Source: Congeria kusceri
Lineage: Eukaryota; Mollusca; Bivalvia; Myida; Dreissenidae
Direction: 5' to 3'
Assembly: GCA_027627225.1 (NCBI GenBank)
Contig: CM051028.1
Span: 27,456,912-27,520,911, forward strand
DNA length: 64,000 bases
This document shows, piece by piece, positions 24,405 through 35,929 of this stretch. The notes below the pieces were generated by a model. That model was not told the DNA's origin. It worked only from the letters and a program-made list of their open reading frames with translations, and did no database searches. The translations under genes were made by a program, and so were the position numbers. Positions within the stretch are counted from its first letter, which is position 1; each line of letters opens with the position of its first letter.

Positions 24405-24612
24405 AAATTTTGTTTAATCTGATGCTACTACAATGAGAGACTTTAGTGGGTTATCTTCCCTTGTCTAGCAGGTGCCCGTATAGGCGGCGCTGTTGTCGAA
24501 TAGGTCCATTGTTATTTATTTTCCCTTCCATTGTTTACTTCCGCTAAGATTGACAGTTGATAAACAGAGTTTTAACACGATTTGATTATATTTCTTCGAT
24601 AAAGGTGTAAAT

Positions 24613-26492
24613 ATGGCTTCAAAGTTTTGCAGCCTATCTTTAGGACAACTTAGGACAGAGTTAAGAAAGAGAAATGCTAAGTTATCTGGACGAAAAAAGG
24701 AGTTAATCGAGAGGTAGGCTAACATGAATTTTTCTTTTCACTTTTGTTGTTGACGATTAGCGAAGTAAACAAGTTCTTTCATTAAATAGTTAAATGTAAT
24801 AACAGCAATTGATGCAATCTTATATCGCTAATGTCTGCAGTTCATTATTATTAATTGTCCCAAATTCCACAGGAAGCATTGCAAATTAAATTCAAAATGT
24901 GTACATGTCCATACGTTGGAATTAGTGGGTGGGGTAATGCGCTATGTGTGGTTTGTTTGTAGTAATAAATACAATATGTTCTTTGTTTGCAAAGTCGTCT
25001 TTTCTTCATTCTTTTCTTAAAGATGAGGCAGTATATGATTATTAAACAAATGTATTACATAATTGTTTCAGACTAGAGGCCTATGACAGAAACCAAAATT
25101 TCAACAACTGTGAGGACCTTATGCCAGAATTTAGGATGAGCCTTCCAGTAACCAGTGGCTACAAGGACATCAACAGTGACATGAAGATGGCCCCCATTGA
25201 CCATCAGAAAGCCACTGACTATCTGGAACGCTTTCAAGTTGAGTTCGACCAAACTGTAACTGCACTGTACAATGACAAATTTTTAATGTATCTTCGGTTG
25301 TTTTCATCAGACAGTCTTGACTTTGTAAAAAGTGCGTGTAGAGCAGAAATGAAGAAAATGATAAATTATGTGGTAGACATTTCCTTTACAAAACATGGAA
25401 TAGTGCACGAGGCGCAGTGCGAATGTGGAGCTGGCGAGGGTCCCTTTGGACGTTGCAAGCATATAAGAACTGTATTGTATGCATGCCTGAAATTTGTTCA
25501 AACAGGAGATGTGAAGGTAGAGTCGTCATGTACCGAGCAACTACAGGCATTCCATAGAGCCAAGAAACATACCGGGTCCCCTCTGAAGGCCAGAGACCTA
25601 AACATGGTTGGGGCAGATATTTGTGATATTAAGGACTTTGATCCCCGACCTGTTAGTTTTCGAAATGCCCCTAATTATCAGGATCATTTTTACATGTATG
25701 AACTTTAAAGGAATTTCTAAAACGCCAATATTTCTGACCTTTGCACCAGCAAATATATATGCAGTCAACAATGATCATGACTATTTTGAAGTGACACATG
25801 AAGAAAACTTTCTAAATCATAGTAAAATAAATAAAATAACAACAGAAGAGTGCTGTGAACTGGAAGTTTTGACAAGGGGACAAAACACAAATGATCGTTG
25901 GTTCGAGGAACGTGGAAAAAGAATCCAGTCATCCAACTACCACCGGATATGTACAGCAACAGAAAAGGCCAATTTAGCAGCATTGGCTTCCACAATGGTA
26001 TCTGGACATGTAACTAAGCAAAATGAAGCGATGCGCCATGGCTGTAAATATGAAAAAACTGCAATTCACATATATGAAAGTGAGCGAAATGTTTATGTTC
26101 AGGCATGTGGCATCACTGTTTCTAAGACCCATCCATTTCTAGGGGCATCTCCTGATGGAATTGTCAGCAAGGATTTAATTGTAGAAGTAAAATGTCCTTT
26201 CAATGCAAAAAATAAAGAGATAAACTCAGTTACTGTGCCATATTTAAAAGAAATCAATGGAAAACTTGCTCTAAGCAAAAAAAATCCATATTACTTTCAG
26301 ATACAGGGACAGTTGATCTGCTCTGAACGAAAATATTGTGATTTAATTGTGTATACTCTCACTGACATTGTGTACATCAGAGTAACAAGAAATGAGGCGT
26401 TTATCTCTGATATGGTGCACAAACTTGATTTATTTGTTGAGGCCCATTTCAAACCAGCACTTTTGGAAAAGTTGTTTTATAAAAATGTGTAA
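24613..26492 (+). CDS. SAP-SWIM-YqaJ nuclease of the transposon (frame broken at 25706)
   Basis: Exon 1 (24613-24713) encodes a SAP DNA-binding motif (LSLGQLRTELRKRNAKLSG) that is completed at the start of exon 2 (25072 on; donor GAG|GTAGGC, acceptor TTGTTTCAG). About 160 residues in is a SWIM zinc finger, C-x-C-x9-C-x-H (CECGAGEGPFGRCKH). That frame ends at TAA 25706-25708 after roughly 245 residues. The +1 frame, open from before 25620, continues with a YqaJ/lambda-exonuclease-like PD-(D/E)xK domain: WFEERGKRI, SPDGIV and VEVKCPF (catalytic Asp and E-x-K) and YYFQIQGQLIC. It ends at 26492; AATAAA follows at 26536 and 26617. The break may be a mutation, an unseen intron or +1 frameshifting. 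The role would be DNA end processing during transposition (inference). Confidence 0.8.
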
Positions 26493-26687
26493 AATAATGT
26501 TCTGCAAAAGAAATGAAACAAAAAGTTCATTTGAAAATAAATGCATTTTGTAATGTTGTATGAATTATCATGATATGTATTTTTTGTTATTATATTTGTC
26601 ATTATATATGTATTCAAATAAATTGTTTTATTGAAAATTGTGTTGTTTGAACAGAACTGCATAAATATCAAGTATGTTGTTTACAGT

Positions 26688-26942
26688 CAGCATTCATAAA
26701 GCACCTCAGGAAAAATTTAAGTACATTCCTTAAATTATCAGAATTCCTAAAGTCTTTTGCTTTTTTATATAGATGTCTTCTTGTATTAAATTTGTTTTTG
26801 CTGTAAATTATTTACTTTTGTTATAGTATTTTGCCAAAAAAACAACAGAAATCATAATAATTTCCATAGCAAATTGTATCTGAAATTTTCACTTAAATAA
26901 AGCTTAAGATTTCGCTTAGGAGCTTTATGAATACCAGCCCGT
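26688..26942. mobile_element. MITE nested between the two transposon genes
   Basis: The left end CATTCATAAAGCACCTCAGG pairs with the right end, which reads GGGCTGGTATTCATAAAGC and then TCCTAAG on the other strand. A related MITE lies at 48892-49144. It sits after the poly(A) signals of the nuclease gene and before those of the transposase gene (TTTATT at 26992-26997 on the plus strand), so it disrupts neither. Confidence 0.7.
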
Positions 26943-27233
26943 ACCAGAGTTTAATTTCAGCTGCAAAAGTAACAAATCACTATTTTAAAACTTTATTTAT
27001 TAAGCAATCACATGTAATACATCAACTTCAACATAAAAAATGAATAATGAACAGTCATATTGACAAACAAATCTCTAGTATTACTGTAATAACATGTACT
27101 TTCTAATACTGATAACCATAGACTAATACACATGATCATCAGACTTTTTTTATTCAGAATGGTAAATGACAACATAAAAATGACATTTGTTACTACACTT
27201 AGCTACATGTACAACCGTGATTGTAGCAATTCT

Positions 27234-29175
27234 TTAAGCATATGTAGACACAATGCCATTTCTGAAATTGCATAGCATGAAACATACAAAAATTATCTCT
27301 GATGACAACTTAGTCTCTGTGGCAGTCAGAGGTTCAGTTAAAATTCTGTATGTTTTTCCAAGACCAATGATTCTTTCTACATGCACACGTTTGCTAGAAA
27401 TTTTCCTATCTTTAATAACAGTATCATTTGACATTCTGTTCTTTTTCTTAAAAAAGGTTGGTATATTAATATGCACATCATGTGGTGCAAAAATGTCCTG
27501 TACATTAAAACCTTTGTCAGCCATTATACTGTCATTTTTGGAACAAAGCCTGGTCAGTGAACTCCGTTCAACTATTTGCCTGTCACTTGTAGCACCTCCA
27601 TAGGCTGGGGACACATAAGAAATAAGACCGCCAGGGGTACTGCCAATCAAAACCTTAACTGTATTTCGGTTTTTGTAAGTCGAAAAAGTGGCTTGTTGAG
27701 CCGTTGGATTTTTCGGTTTTTTAATTGGGCACTCAGTACCATCAATTATGACGCGTGTTTTGGGGTATAGCCTCTTGAAGCTGCTTGGAGCGAAATAGCG
27801 GACTAAAGTTTGTGATGGCCATATGTTAATTTCTTTCCACTGTTTTTCCATGTACAAGACCCAAGTAATAAAAATGTTCGACACCACACTTTCAGAAACA
27901 TTAAATAATCGCGACAGTTCAAAGTTTGTCATGTGTCGCCTTAACTTTATCAAAGTAATAAAAAATTGATCAGCAACACATATACTCGAAACAGAATGAT
28001 ACACATAATTAAGATGGTATGCTGCTGGTCCAAGTGTGTTCAACATGAAAAAGAACTTCATGTAATTTTCAAGTCCAGTATAGAAGTGGACGGCTGGCGC
28101 ATCATTGTCAAAATTGTGGATGCTAAAAGCAGGTGTTGTTGTTGTTTGCATCGCCGCATCTTCCATTACACACTCGGTTTGTACACAAGAATCTATAAAT
28201 GTCACTTTTTCATCCGTGATTGAGATTATTTGCTCCACACATTCCTGCTGGGTTACAACTTCTTCGCTGGCACCCACATCGATATCAGAAGTAACAATGT
28301 CTATTTTGGTTGCAATGAACTCAGGTTCAAAACTCATGTTTTCTCCAGATTGTTCCATATTTGTCACATCTTCAAACAACTTACGTTTCCGGTTTTCTCG
28401 TTCTAGACGACGTTCTTTTCTCTCCTGGTTCTTCGCAACAGTCGCCTTGTTTGTCCAGGAAAAAATACTGGGGACAGCTGTTTTTCGCAGAGCCCGCTTA
28501 CGTCTTTCATTACCTGAAAAAATAAATACTGAAAAAATAAGTATGTGCTAGAAACAAATGCATATATTTGGTTGTTGCAGCTTTAAGGTTAAATGGATTA
28601 AGAGAATGAGTGTTCAGAAGGTGACAGATTTATCATTTTATTGGTTTCAGTCAATTAAGATTAAGAAACACCAACATATGATATAGTGTTAGGTTATGAC
28701 ACACAATATCACATAATGCATATTTAATTAATCAACAACATTACATTTAATTTTTGAAGCAGTACTGTCGTTGTTGATGCAGAACTTTTCGAAAAATAAG
28801 CCAAGTAACAAATGATGATATTTAGTATATACATGTAAACCAGTTCCATATACTGTACATATACATATGTCATGATTATCTAATGGAGAGAAAACCCAAA
28901 TTCAACATTATAAGCGTAATAATTGTTTATATTTATGATGTTTTTCAACTCAATAGAAAAGCAAACTACCTACCAGCGTATGTAATTGTGTGGTAATCAT
29001 CTTCGGTGAAGTGGTTTTCACACACGTACGAGTATTCGGATGGAGTCCAGATTTCGAACTTTGTTTTCACCCGTCGAATAGCTTGTACCCATGCTGCTCG
29101 ACGTTGTTTGTCTTTCGGGAAGTTGTGTCGTCCTTTTCGTGAACACAATGGAACGCAGCACGTGGTTTCAGGCAT
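27234..29175 (-). CDS. THAP-domain DDE transposase of the transposon
   Basis: Exon 1 (29175-28974) encodes a THAP C2CH zinc finger (CCVPLCSRKGRHNFPKDK ... YVCENHF), ending TACGCTG|GTAGGT in phase 1. Exon 2 (28513-27234) follows a TTTTTTCAG acceptor and restores the frame as Gly. The product is 493 residues. After a basic linker (KERRLERENRKRKL) come a helix-turn-helix (NFELSRLFNVSESVVSNIF) and a DDE_Tnp_4 catalytic domain with IIDGTE, IMADKGF and HVERIIG supplying the D, D and E. No stop or frameshift interrupts it, so the enzyme could be functional. THAP would bind the transposon ends and the RNase H-fold core would cut and join (family knowledge). Confidence 0.88.
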
Positions 29176-29335
29176 TATTTTATCTTTCTTTTGTCAAGCT
29201 GTCAAACGCTTCGCTTATTAACAATGGCGATAATCTAATGATAAAATCCGAACATATCCGCATAGAGGGACCTACTCGACCAGAGCGCCACCTATATTGG
29301 GAAACGGGAGATAAATCGCTAAAGTCGCTCATTCA

Positions 29336-29524
29336 GATAAGAACAAACAAAATGTGACTGTCATAACTTGTATATTGTAGTAGATGTATGCATGCATGTC
29401 CATCTGCAAAAGAAACATACTGCAAACTCCTCTTTGGTTCACGGTCGGATTTATCTGTATCGTTAAAATTCGACAAACCAAAAATGTACCACGTTCATGA
29501 TTTTAATTAACAATTACATTTTAT
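29336..29524. other. No gene recognised
   Basis: Short AT-rich stretch between the transposon end and the foldback MITE fragment; before the insertion it would have adjoined the GNAT 5' region. Confidence 0.5.
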
Positions 29525-29735
29525 ATGCGGCGCGTCGTGGAAAAACCGGGCTTAATGCATGTGCGTAAAGTGTCGTTCCGGATTAGCCTGTGCAGTCCGC
29601 ACAGGCTAATCCGGGGCGGCACTTTCCGCTTGTTTGGTATTTTCTGTTTCAAGGAAGTCTCTTCTAAACCTAAATCCACTGTAGGCGGACTTTACAGGCT
29701 GATCCGGGACGACACTTATCCTGACATCCTGTCGA
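29525..29735. mobile_element. GC-rich foldback MITE, truncated copy
   Basis: It starts CGCGTCGTGGAAAAACCGGG and contains the palindrome GCCTGTGCAGTCCGCACAGGC. It loses similarity to the other copies after 'gacgacactta', so its far end is missing. Other copies are at 43878, 60168 and 61411. Confidence 0.8.
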
Positions 29736-29739
29736 ATAA

Positions 29740-30740
29740 GAAACTCATCGATTCGTATTGTCGACATTTGTTCTTAATTAAAAAAATATTCCATATGCAA
29801 TTGTGGAAATTGAAATTCTCAAAATGCATTATAGATCTATAGTTTTGCAACTGTACATTTGCACAAAATATATAATGAATTACCTTCTGCATCTCGTATC
29901 TGAATGTATTGTGTACATTGGTTCGAAATGCTATTTTATTGAACCAAGTAGACTAGAAGATGTATTTTTCCTGTTTTCTGCTTTTTGTCCCTTTTTAACA
30001 TTATTCACTATAGATTTTGCTTTTGTTTGGCCACGAAATGCTTTCAGAAACATATCTATTGCATACTCTGTGTAATTGAAAGTGTATGTGTATTCATCCT
30101 CATCTTCACTACAGTTCACAGAAATGAGTTTTAAATACTAATATTGATTTCACAGTTATAAAGAAATCTAAAATGCATTCTTTCAAATCAGACTATAGTA
30201 TGTATTAAAGGGACGATATGTTAACGAAAAATTGGCTTTTTATTGCACTGTAAAGAAGAAATGATAGTAGACAGCGCTTAACCAACTGCGCTATCATGCT
30301 TGGTAAAGAGTCATTTGTAAACTATGGTTATAATAAATGCTCACAAATTATTATCTGACGTCAAAATGTGAACACGAAACGGGCCAAAGAAACACAACCC
30401 ATATTATAAAATGAAAATGGATATTTATCTCAGAATGCATACACTCTTTACCCATTATACCCTCGTTAAACCGTTAATATATGCCAGTATTAATATCTAA
30501 ATTTCAGATTTTTAAAATAAATTACCCCATTGAGGCCATTTTGGATGACATAGTCCCTTTAATCAGGTTTGCTAACAAACCAATTAAATTCTTCAAACTA
30601 CGTACTATTTAGAAGAAATTATCGCAATATTTCTTAAGACCACCATTTTTCGACGAAGCTGTCTAAGATCACGTTTGACCTACATATCTTGTAAACGGGT
30701 ACCAATAAAGAGATAGACATTTGGCGCGATAAGTTAAATA
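29740..30740. other. No gene recognised; tRNA-like fragment on the minus strand
   Basis: AT-rich. On the minus strand, about 30298-30270, TAGCGCAGTTGGTTAAGCGC matches a tRNA A box, but no B box follows, so it is at most a degenerate tRNA or SINE head. The minus-strand frame 30119-29931 (acidic start, lysine-rich) has no recognised domain. Confidence 0.4.
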
Positions 30741-30744
30741 GTTT

Positions 30745-31010
30745 GGTTGGTGGTCACCATATCGGACTGGTGGGGTTTCCTCCGGGTTCTCCGGTTTCCC
30801 CCCACAGCACAAGGCCACAACAAAATTAAAAATCTTTCAGTTAAAAATAAATAGCTGGAAATATTGCAACTATGATTCAAAATTCGTCCCAACTTTCGTG
30901 AGTGTCTAGTAAGTTAATTAGATAGGAGTGCTGGGACAAACTCCGGGTCCTCACATAATGCAGCCTCAGGCGCGGAAGGACCTCAGAAACTTCGAAATAA
31001 ACACGTAATA
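30745..31010 (+). mobile_element. SINE, 5'-truncated copy
   Basis: It shares 'ggttggtggtcaccat', 'ctccgg', 'gctatgattc' or similar, 'gtgctgggaca', 'ccgggtcc', 'catgatgcagc' or similar, and 'ggaaggacctca' with the copy at 31925, but lacks the tRNA-like head. Confidence 0.7.
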
Positions 31011-31924
31011 AGTTAATTATGCAGCGGTTAAATTGAATATCATTAATCTATTGGGCAAATTTTCTTGCGCGGATAATTTTAGGCAATGCAAACTTACAAC
31101 AATGGTTTAATGTCTACCAATAATTGTTGAATATTTTGGAGAATTAGTATTAACAGAATTGTTTACATAACCGGTTAAAATAACGTTATAAACATATCCT
31201 CGACATACACTCCATAAATGACCATAATTATGAACACATTTTCTCATTGTATGTCATGAACAGAATGTTATATTCATTCACAGAATGAAATAACTATTTT
31301 GTTTAGCCTACATAGACGGCACGCTCTATACAAAGCAATCGTACAATGCCCCCACAACAGGAGCTAACAGTGTTGTTTATGTTCCATATACGTATATATA
31401 CATATTTGACAGTGAACATGTCTACAAACAGTTAATTGGCGCCGCGCATGTACGGCGCCTAGTGAGTTCAACACACTCCAGAAAAATAGTGAATCATTAT
31501 TAAAAAAAGCGCTTTTACCAGCCGTTGCATAGCTTTTTAATTCAAATATTTCAATGAATGGGGAATTTATATTTATAAACTTACTTGCATGTTAATTTGA
31601 ATTTGAATTATGGTTGCGTTTTATTACGAATTATTTAGACTTGCACTTTCTGTTAACTTCTCCAGCAGATATTATTCAATCTATACAAACATGGTACATC
31701 TTTCTATAAATAAAATGTGGTGAAAGAAGTCTCGAAATACGTTAAAGTGTTATTCATGTTACTTTTACTTGATTTGTGTAGCATGAATACATTATTTGAA
31801 ATACTAATTATACACAGAAAAAAGAAGTCATCATTATTTCAAATGCGCTGAATGTGCCCTGCAGATTGCTTTTCATTAAGATACACAGTATAAATTCTTA
31901 TTTGACTTCGAAATGTTTATGTGG
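31011..31924. other. No gene recognised
   Basis: AT-rich. A small perfect hairpin occurs at about 31440-31460 (GGCGCCGCGCATGTACGGCGCC-like). Nothing else was identified. Confidence 0.4.
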
Positions 31925-32190
31925 CTGTCCGGATAGCGCAGTGGTTGGTACACTCCCTTCAAACCTAGTCTGCCCGGGTTCGCTCCCCACTCTGCGCATG
32001 TGAGTTTGGTTGGTGGTGACCATACCGGACAGGTAATGTTTCCCCTGGGTACTCCGGCTTGCAGCTATGATTCTAAATTCGTCCAAACGTTCGATGAGTC
32101 TATAAGTAAATTAGGCAGGGGTGCTGGGACACACCCCGGGTCCTTACATGATGCAGCTTTAGCGTGGAAGGACCTCATTCGTTTACACCC
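31925..32190 (+). mobile_element. tRNA-derived SINE
   Basis: The head carries an RNA polymerase III A box (TAGCGCAGTGG, 31934-31944) and B box (GGTTCGCTCCC, 31977-31987) spaced as in a tRNA gene. A central body is shared with the copy at 30745. A CA-rich microsatellite follows (to about 32230). The A box to B box distance and the GTCCGGATAGC start fit a tRNA-derived SINE; the family name is not determined. Confidence 0.8.
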
Positions 32191-32980
32191 ACACACGCAC
32201 GCAAGCACAACCCTCCCCCCCACACACACATATGTTTATGTATTAGAGTATTAGATAACTAATAAGATGAACGTATGGTACGTTAATTAAGAATAACTAC
32301 ACTCGTCTAATACATAATAATTTTCATTCATTCCCGCAACTATTTTCTTACATTGTTATTTTATTTTTAATTGGCCTGATAAATTTATATTATAATAGAA
32401 TAAATATGTAAACGTAAATTATTTAGGTTATTCCTGTATCACTGGTGAAAACATGTGGCGGTACGGTCGGTTTATTCACGGTACAGATATTAATAATGAT
32501 TGAATTTATCTCACATTTCATACTTGTGTGTTTCCAAAGAAGCAAAATAAATACAGCCCCAGATTAATATGAGTTTTCTGTTTTATTAACTGCATCATAC
32601 AAATTAACTGTAATGTAGACGTGTGTTTTTCTTTTCCGCTTATATTCGCTTGTAACGGCGCCCTATGATGCTCGAGGCATCATTGTTTTTCTTGTAAATA
32701 TTGTAAGAGGAACCTGTGGCCCCCTCAGCATAAACTGCGTCATGTCTAGAGAAAATTGATCCCACGATAGTGAACGATTTATTTTCGGCGTAAAGACAGT
32801 GTATGGTCAGTCTTTCTGTGTTATAAACTATACCAAAAGGCAAGAAAACTCTTAAACATATAATGCATGTGCATGCTTCGGAAGAAAATGCACTATAGTA
32901 GCTTGCCGTATATGAACAGATGCATTCATTGCATTATACAACAACAAAAAACAAGAACACAAACAACAAAAACAAATATG

Positions 32981-32984
<4 letters not shown>

Positions 32985-33011
<27 letters not shown>

Positions 33012-33060
33012 ATCATAATAACAAAAATCACCATCATCATCATCGTCAGCATCATCTTCA
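32985..33060. repeat. ATT and CAT trinucleotide tracts
   Basis: (ATT)n at about 32979-33008 followed by CATCATCATC at about 33030-33055. Confidence 0.85.
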
Positions 33061-33102
33061 TTTGTTTTATCATTGTTCTATCATATATGTTGTCTTTTGA
33101 TA

Positions 33103-33265
33103 GGTCGATGAGGACTACCTCCGAAGAAGCATAGGTGAGGACTTCTACAGGGAGACTGTATCGGTAAAAGAGGGGCGACACTTCCTGTTCGCAACTAAGT
33201 ACCAGCTCACCCTACTTTCCGGTGCCAAGACCTAGTACTAGGATGGGACATTTAACATTAAAGTG
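33103..33265 (+). pseudogene. MULE-type transposase fragment
   Basis: After a TTTTGATAG acceptor-like site the frame reads VDEDYLRRSIGEDFYRE ... RHFLFATKYQLTLLSGAKT, then stop-Tyr-stop, then DGTFNI. The pattern 'FA...QL.LL..AKTWY.DGTF' is common in MULE (Mutator-like) transposases just before the catalytic core. Here both tryptophan positions are TAG. Similarity ends after DGTFNI, so only a fragment remains. The call rests on a short motif. Confidence 0.5.
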
Positions 33266-34350
33266 TGTATGTACGATCTTTCAACAGATATAGTGGTATA
33301 AATACAATTAACAAAATAAAGTTAATTAACATATATTTCTATTTAAAATGAAATAAAAGTTGAGAACAAACATTGCTATTACACGCACAATAAGCTGGAT
33401 TTTTATCACCAAATAGTTATCGTCTGTACAAGCGAATCTCAAATACATGTATATACCTTGACTTTACAGTTGGTTTAATTACACAACACTAATAAACGAT
33501 GCAAAAGACGACACTAGTACTTGTTGATTTATTTCATATTGAACGGTTCCTTCGTCATTTTAATGTTTTTCTGATTGCTTTTAATTTTATTGTCACTTTT
33601 ATATGCTTATTCTGAAAATAATTGATATGAACAAATGAATTAGTAACGATTCGCCACAATAACGATTCGCCAAATAACGATTCGCCACAGTTTTCTAACG
33701 ATTCGCTACATGTGCATAACGATTCGCCACTCTACTTTGATGAGTAAAAACAAAGATATTTGGATGGAAATTGGTGATCGTGATAATGGGAAGGAAATGC
33801 GATTTTTTAAAGTTGCACTTATAAATATATGATTAATACAATTTCATATTGATAATTTATACTTTATAATACCCGACAATAAATTGAGTATGATGGTAAT
33901 GTCGATGACGACGTCGACGACGATTATTGTAACATAGAATTTATTGTGTAACTACCAAGTAAATAGGGAACGGACCAGTGCCCGGGTACCCGCGAGTCGG
34001 GTAAGCTTTGGCGAATACAGTTCGTGCCCGGATAAATTATAATACTCATGTCATTTTCTCTCGATGTCATTAAGTATTTTACCAAATAAACATATAAATG
34101 CTTCATATTTAAATTACTTTATCGTGTAAAAAAAAACATGCCAAAATTCATTATATGACCCGGTGCATCACCAAAGTCATATAAGACGTAAAAAATATTG
34201 GTAGGTGGGGATTTTTTTAAATATCTTTTTTTATTTTGATAAATAGTCAACTTGAAGATTCTTAAACTGGTTGAATTAACACATCTTAACAAAGTGTGTT
34301 TATATATATTTATCTGGAGACATTTAAATATGATTTTGAATTTTGAACAT
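33266..34350. other. Intergenic; short irregular repeats
   Basis: Five copies of AACGATTCGCCAC-like words lie at about 33647-33730. No gene was recognised in the rest. Confidence 0.6.
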
Positions 34351-34357
34351 GGAGTTC

Positions 34358-34455
34358 ACGATCCATTACCATTGGTTTTAATGTACCTGTTTGGCTATAC
34401 TTTTACGATCCATTACCATTGGTTTTAATGTACATGTTTGGCTATAGTTTTAACT
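34358..34455. repeat. 49-bp tandem duplication
   Basis: Two copies of a unit beginning ACGATCCATTACCATTGG (34358 and 34405) and ending TTTGGCTATA. Confidence 0.85.
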
Positions 34456-34724
34456 TTATTTAAAGAATTGGAGGAAAACACGAACAAGAAGGACTAAAAA
34501 CACAAAAAGCTAAAGTAGCATAACGTCTATTTCAATTAATTTATATCGTTGTATGTATTTGTTTAAAAACCTCTGAACAATTAAATATTGTGACCTATTA
34601 ATTGAAATTTATTTTTGTTTACCAATCTTCTAATGGGCCTTTTATTACCGACTTTACTTGAAGACGTATTCCGTTTTTTTCACGGAACAACACGAGTGTT
34701 TCCGATTGCCATAACGTGACACAG

Positions 34725-34780
34725 ATATTGGCCGCCATATTGAAATCACATCAAAACCTCAACAATTTTTAAGGTAAATG
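34725..34780 (+). promoter_or_regulatory. Possible promoter and 5' UTR exon of the SR gene
   Basis: A YY1-like site GCCGCCATATTG (34731-34742), typical of housekeeping promoters, is followed by TTTTTAAG|GTAAATG, a possible donor at 34774. It lies 1.65 kb upstream of the SR gene's ATG, which itself has acceptor-like AG sites shortly before it (36402, 36409, 36417). This is a guess from position and motifs; transcript data would be needed to confirm it. Confidence 0.3.
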
Positions 34781-35840
34781 CGCTTATAGTACCACACGTA
34801 AATAATTACTGTGCGTCCCCCATGTACCAAATAACCCATTGAACGATATCTTTTATGTTCAAAAGGTTCAGACGTATAGAAATGTTAGTTTTAAATTTTG
34901 TAAATTATTGCCGAACACGCTGGACATGATCAAATCATGGTTGAGTAAGTTAACGCAGTCGTGATCGATCAGAACGCTGGTCGTGTAAAAATACTGTTGG
35001 CAAGAAATTGAAAAAATCTAGGGAACATAGAGTGCAAAGATTTTCAAACAGAAAGGACACATTTATTTGTTTGAATGAAACTAATTTTTCCAATGCCAAT
35101 TTACACTACAAATCGACTCAACTCATTCATGATTCATTGTTAACTTACAGTTCTACACTCTACCGTCAATATTTTGGTAGATATAAAGGTTTGCATGCAA
35201 ACAACTTAATGCAAATGCAATAATATGCAAAACAGTCAATGTGTCGACTAATCCTGAACTGGCCAAAACAGCCGATGGCTTGTATAAATTTGGGGTCATG
35301 GATAGTTAGTGTTTCATAGCCAGCAAAGTAAAAAGTAGGTCACACGATTCAATCTCTTTTAATCGCTCAACTAAAGACCTTTGGCTTCCACCAACAGTTT
35401 AAAAATTATAAAAAGTAACTTCATGGCATAGGCGTTGGCTTCAATTGAGGTTTGCTATCAATCGTTTAGGAATTCCCGTAACCATATGAAAATGTGCAGT
35501 TTATAATTTAGTTTCCACAATGCTTTCTGATTAACAGAAACACAAAATTCAAAAGAATCACAATTTGTGTATATACTGATGTTTACAAAACAGTTTCTTC
35601 TACATGATGGCAGTGTGTTAAAAAATTCTGGCAGTCAGACATTTTGAGCTGGCAAAGGTTTTTCACCATAGAGTGCATAATTGCATTGAAAGAAGGGATT
35701 GTTTGAGGGATATTGCATGTTGGGAATTTCTGGGCCTTATAATGGTATCTTCCAAACATCCCGAAAGGTAAAAAAAGTGTCAGACATTCGGTCCGACAAC
35801 CTATCAAAACTTGCCGGATCGAAATTAAATTTGCCGGACC
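34781..35840. other. No gene recognised
   Basis: Mixed AT-rich DNA. The plus-strand frame 35008-35223 has no known domain or splice context. Confidence 0.4.
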
Positions 35841-35929
35841 GAAAATTCAGTCATTTACATGTATGTATAGTCTATAGTATACATGTATACACTAGACTAA
35901 GTGTGGTTTCGCGATCTGAAACAGCAAAC

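Larger units (their letters stand above)
24435..29330. mobile_element. ISL2EU (IS4EU)-like DNA transposon, two convergent genes
   Basis: Terminal inverted repeats of about 65-73 bp: the left starts GAGAGACTTTAG and the right, reverse-complemented, GAGCGACTTTAG. Both continue through TTATCT, a GGCGGCGCT or GGTGGCGCT word and end at TAGGTCC (left to 24507, right from 29268). AT borders each end, a 2-bp target duplication. Inside are a plus-strand SAP-SWIM-YqaJ nuclease gene and a minus-strand THAP-DDE transposase, each starting within 180 bp of its own terminus and converging on a 700-bp centre that holds a MITE. THAP/DDE transposase paired with a YqaJ nuclease is the combination reported for ISL2EU. 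Superfamily naming is from memory; the structure is seen directly. Confidence 0.85.

Noticed and set aside
27253..28551. Plus-strand frames of 64-148 residues opposite the transposase
   Set aside because: They are antisense to the well-supported THAP-DDE gene and lack domains or splice support.
30270..30298. tRNA gene on the minus strand
   Set aside because: Only an A-box-like start is present; no B box, acceptor pairing or terminator run was found.
32640..32843. Minus-strand frame of 67 residues as a possible exon
   Set aside because: No domain, splice partner or neighbour supports it; it is near but on the opposite strand to the MULE fragment.
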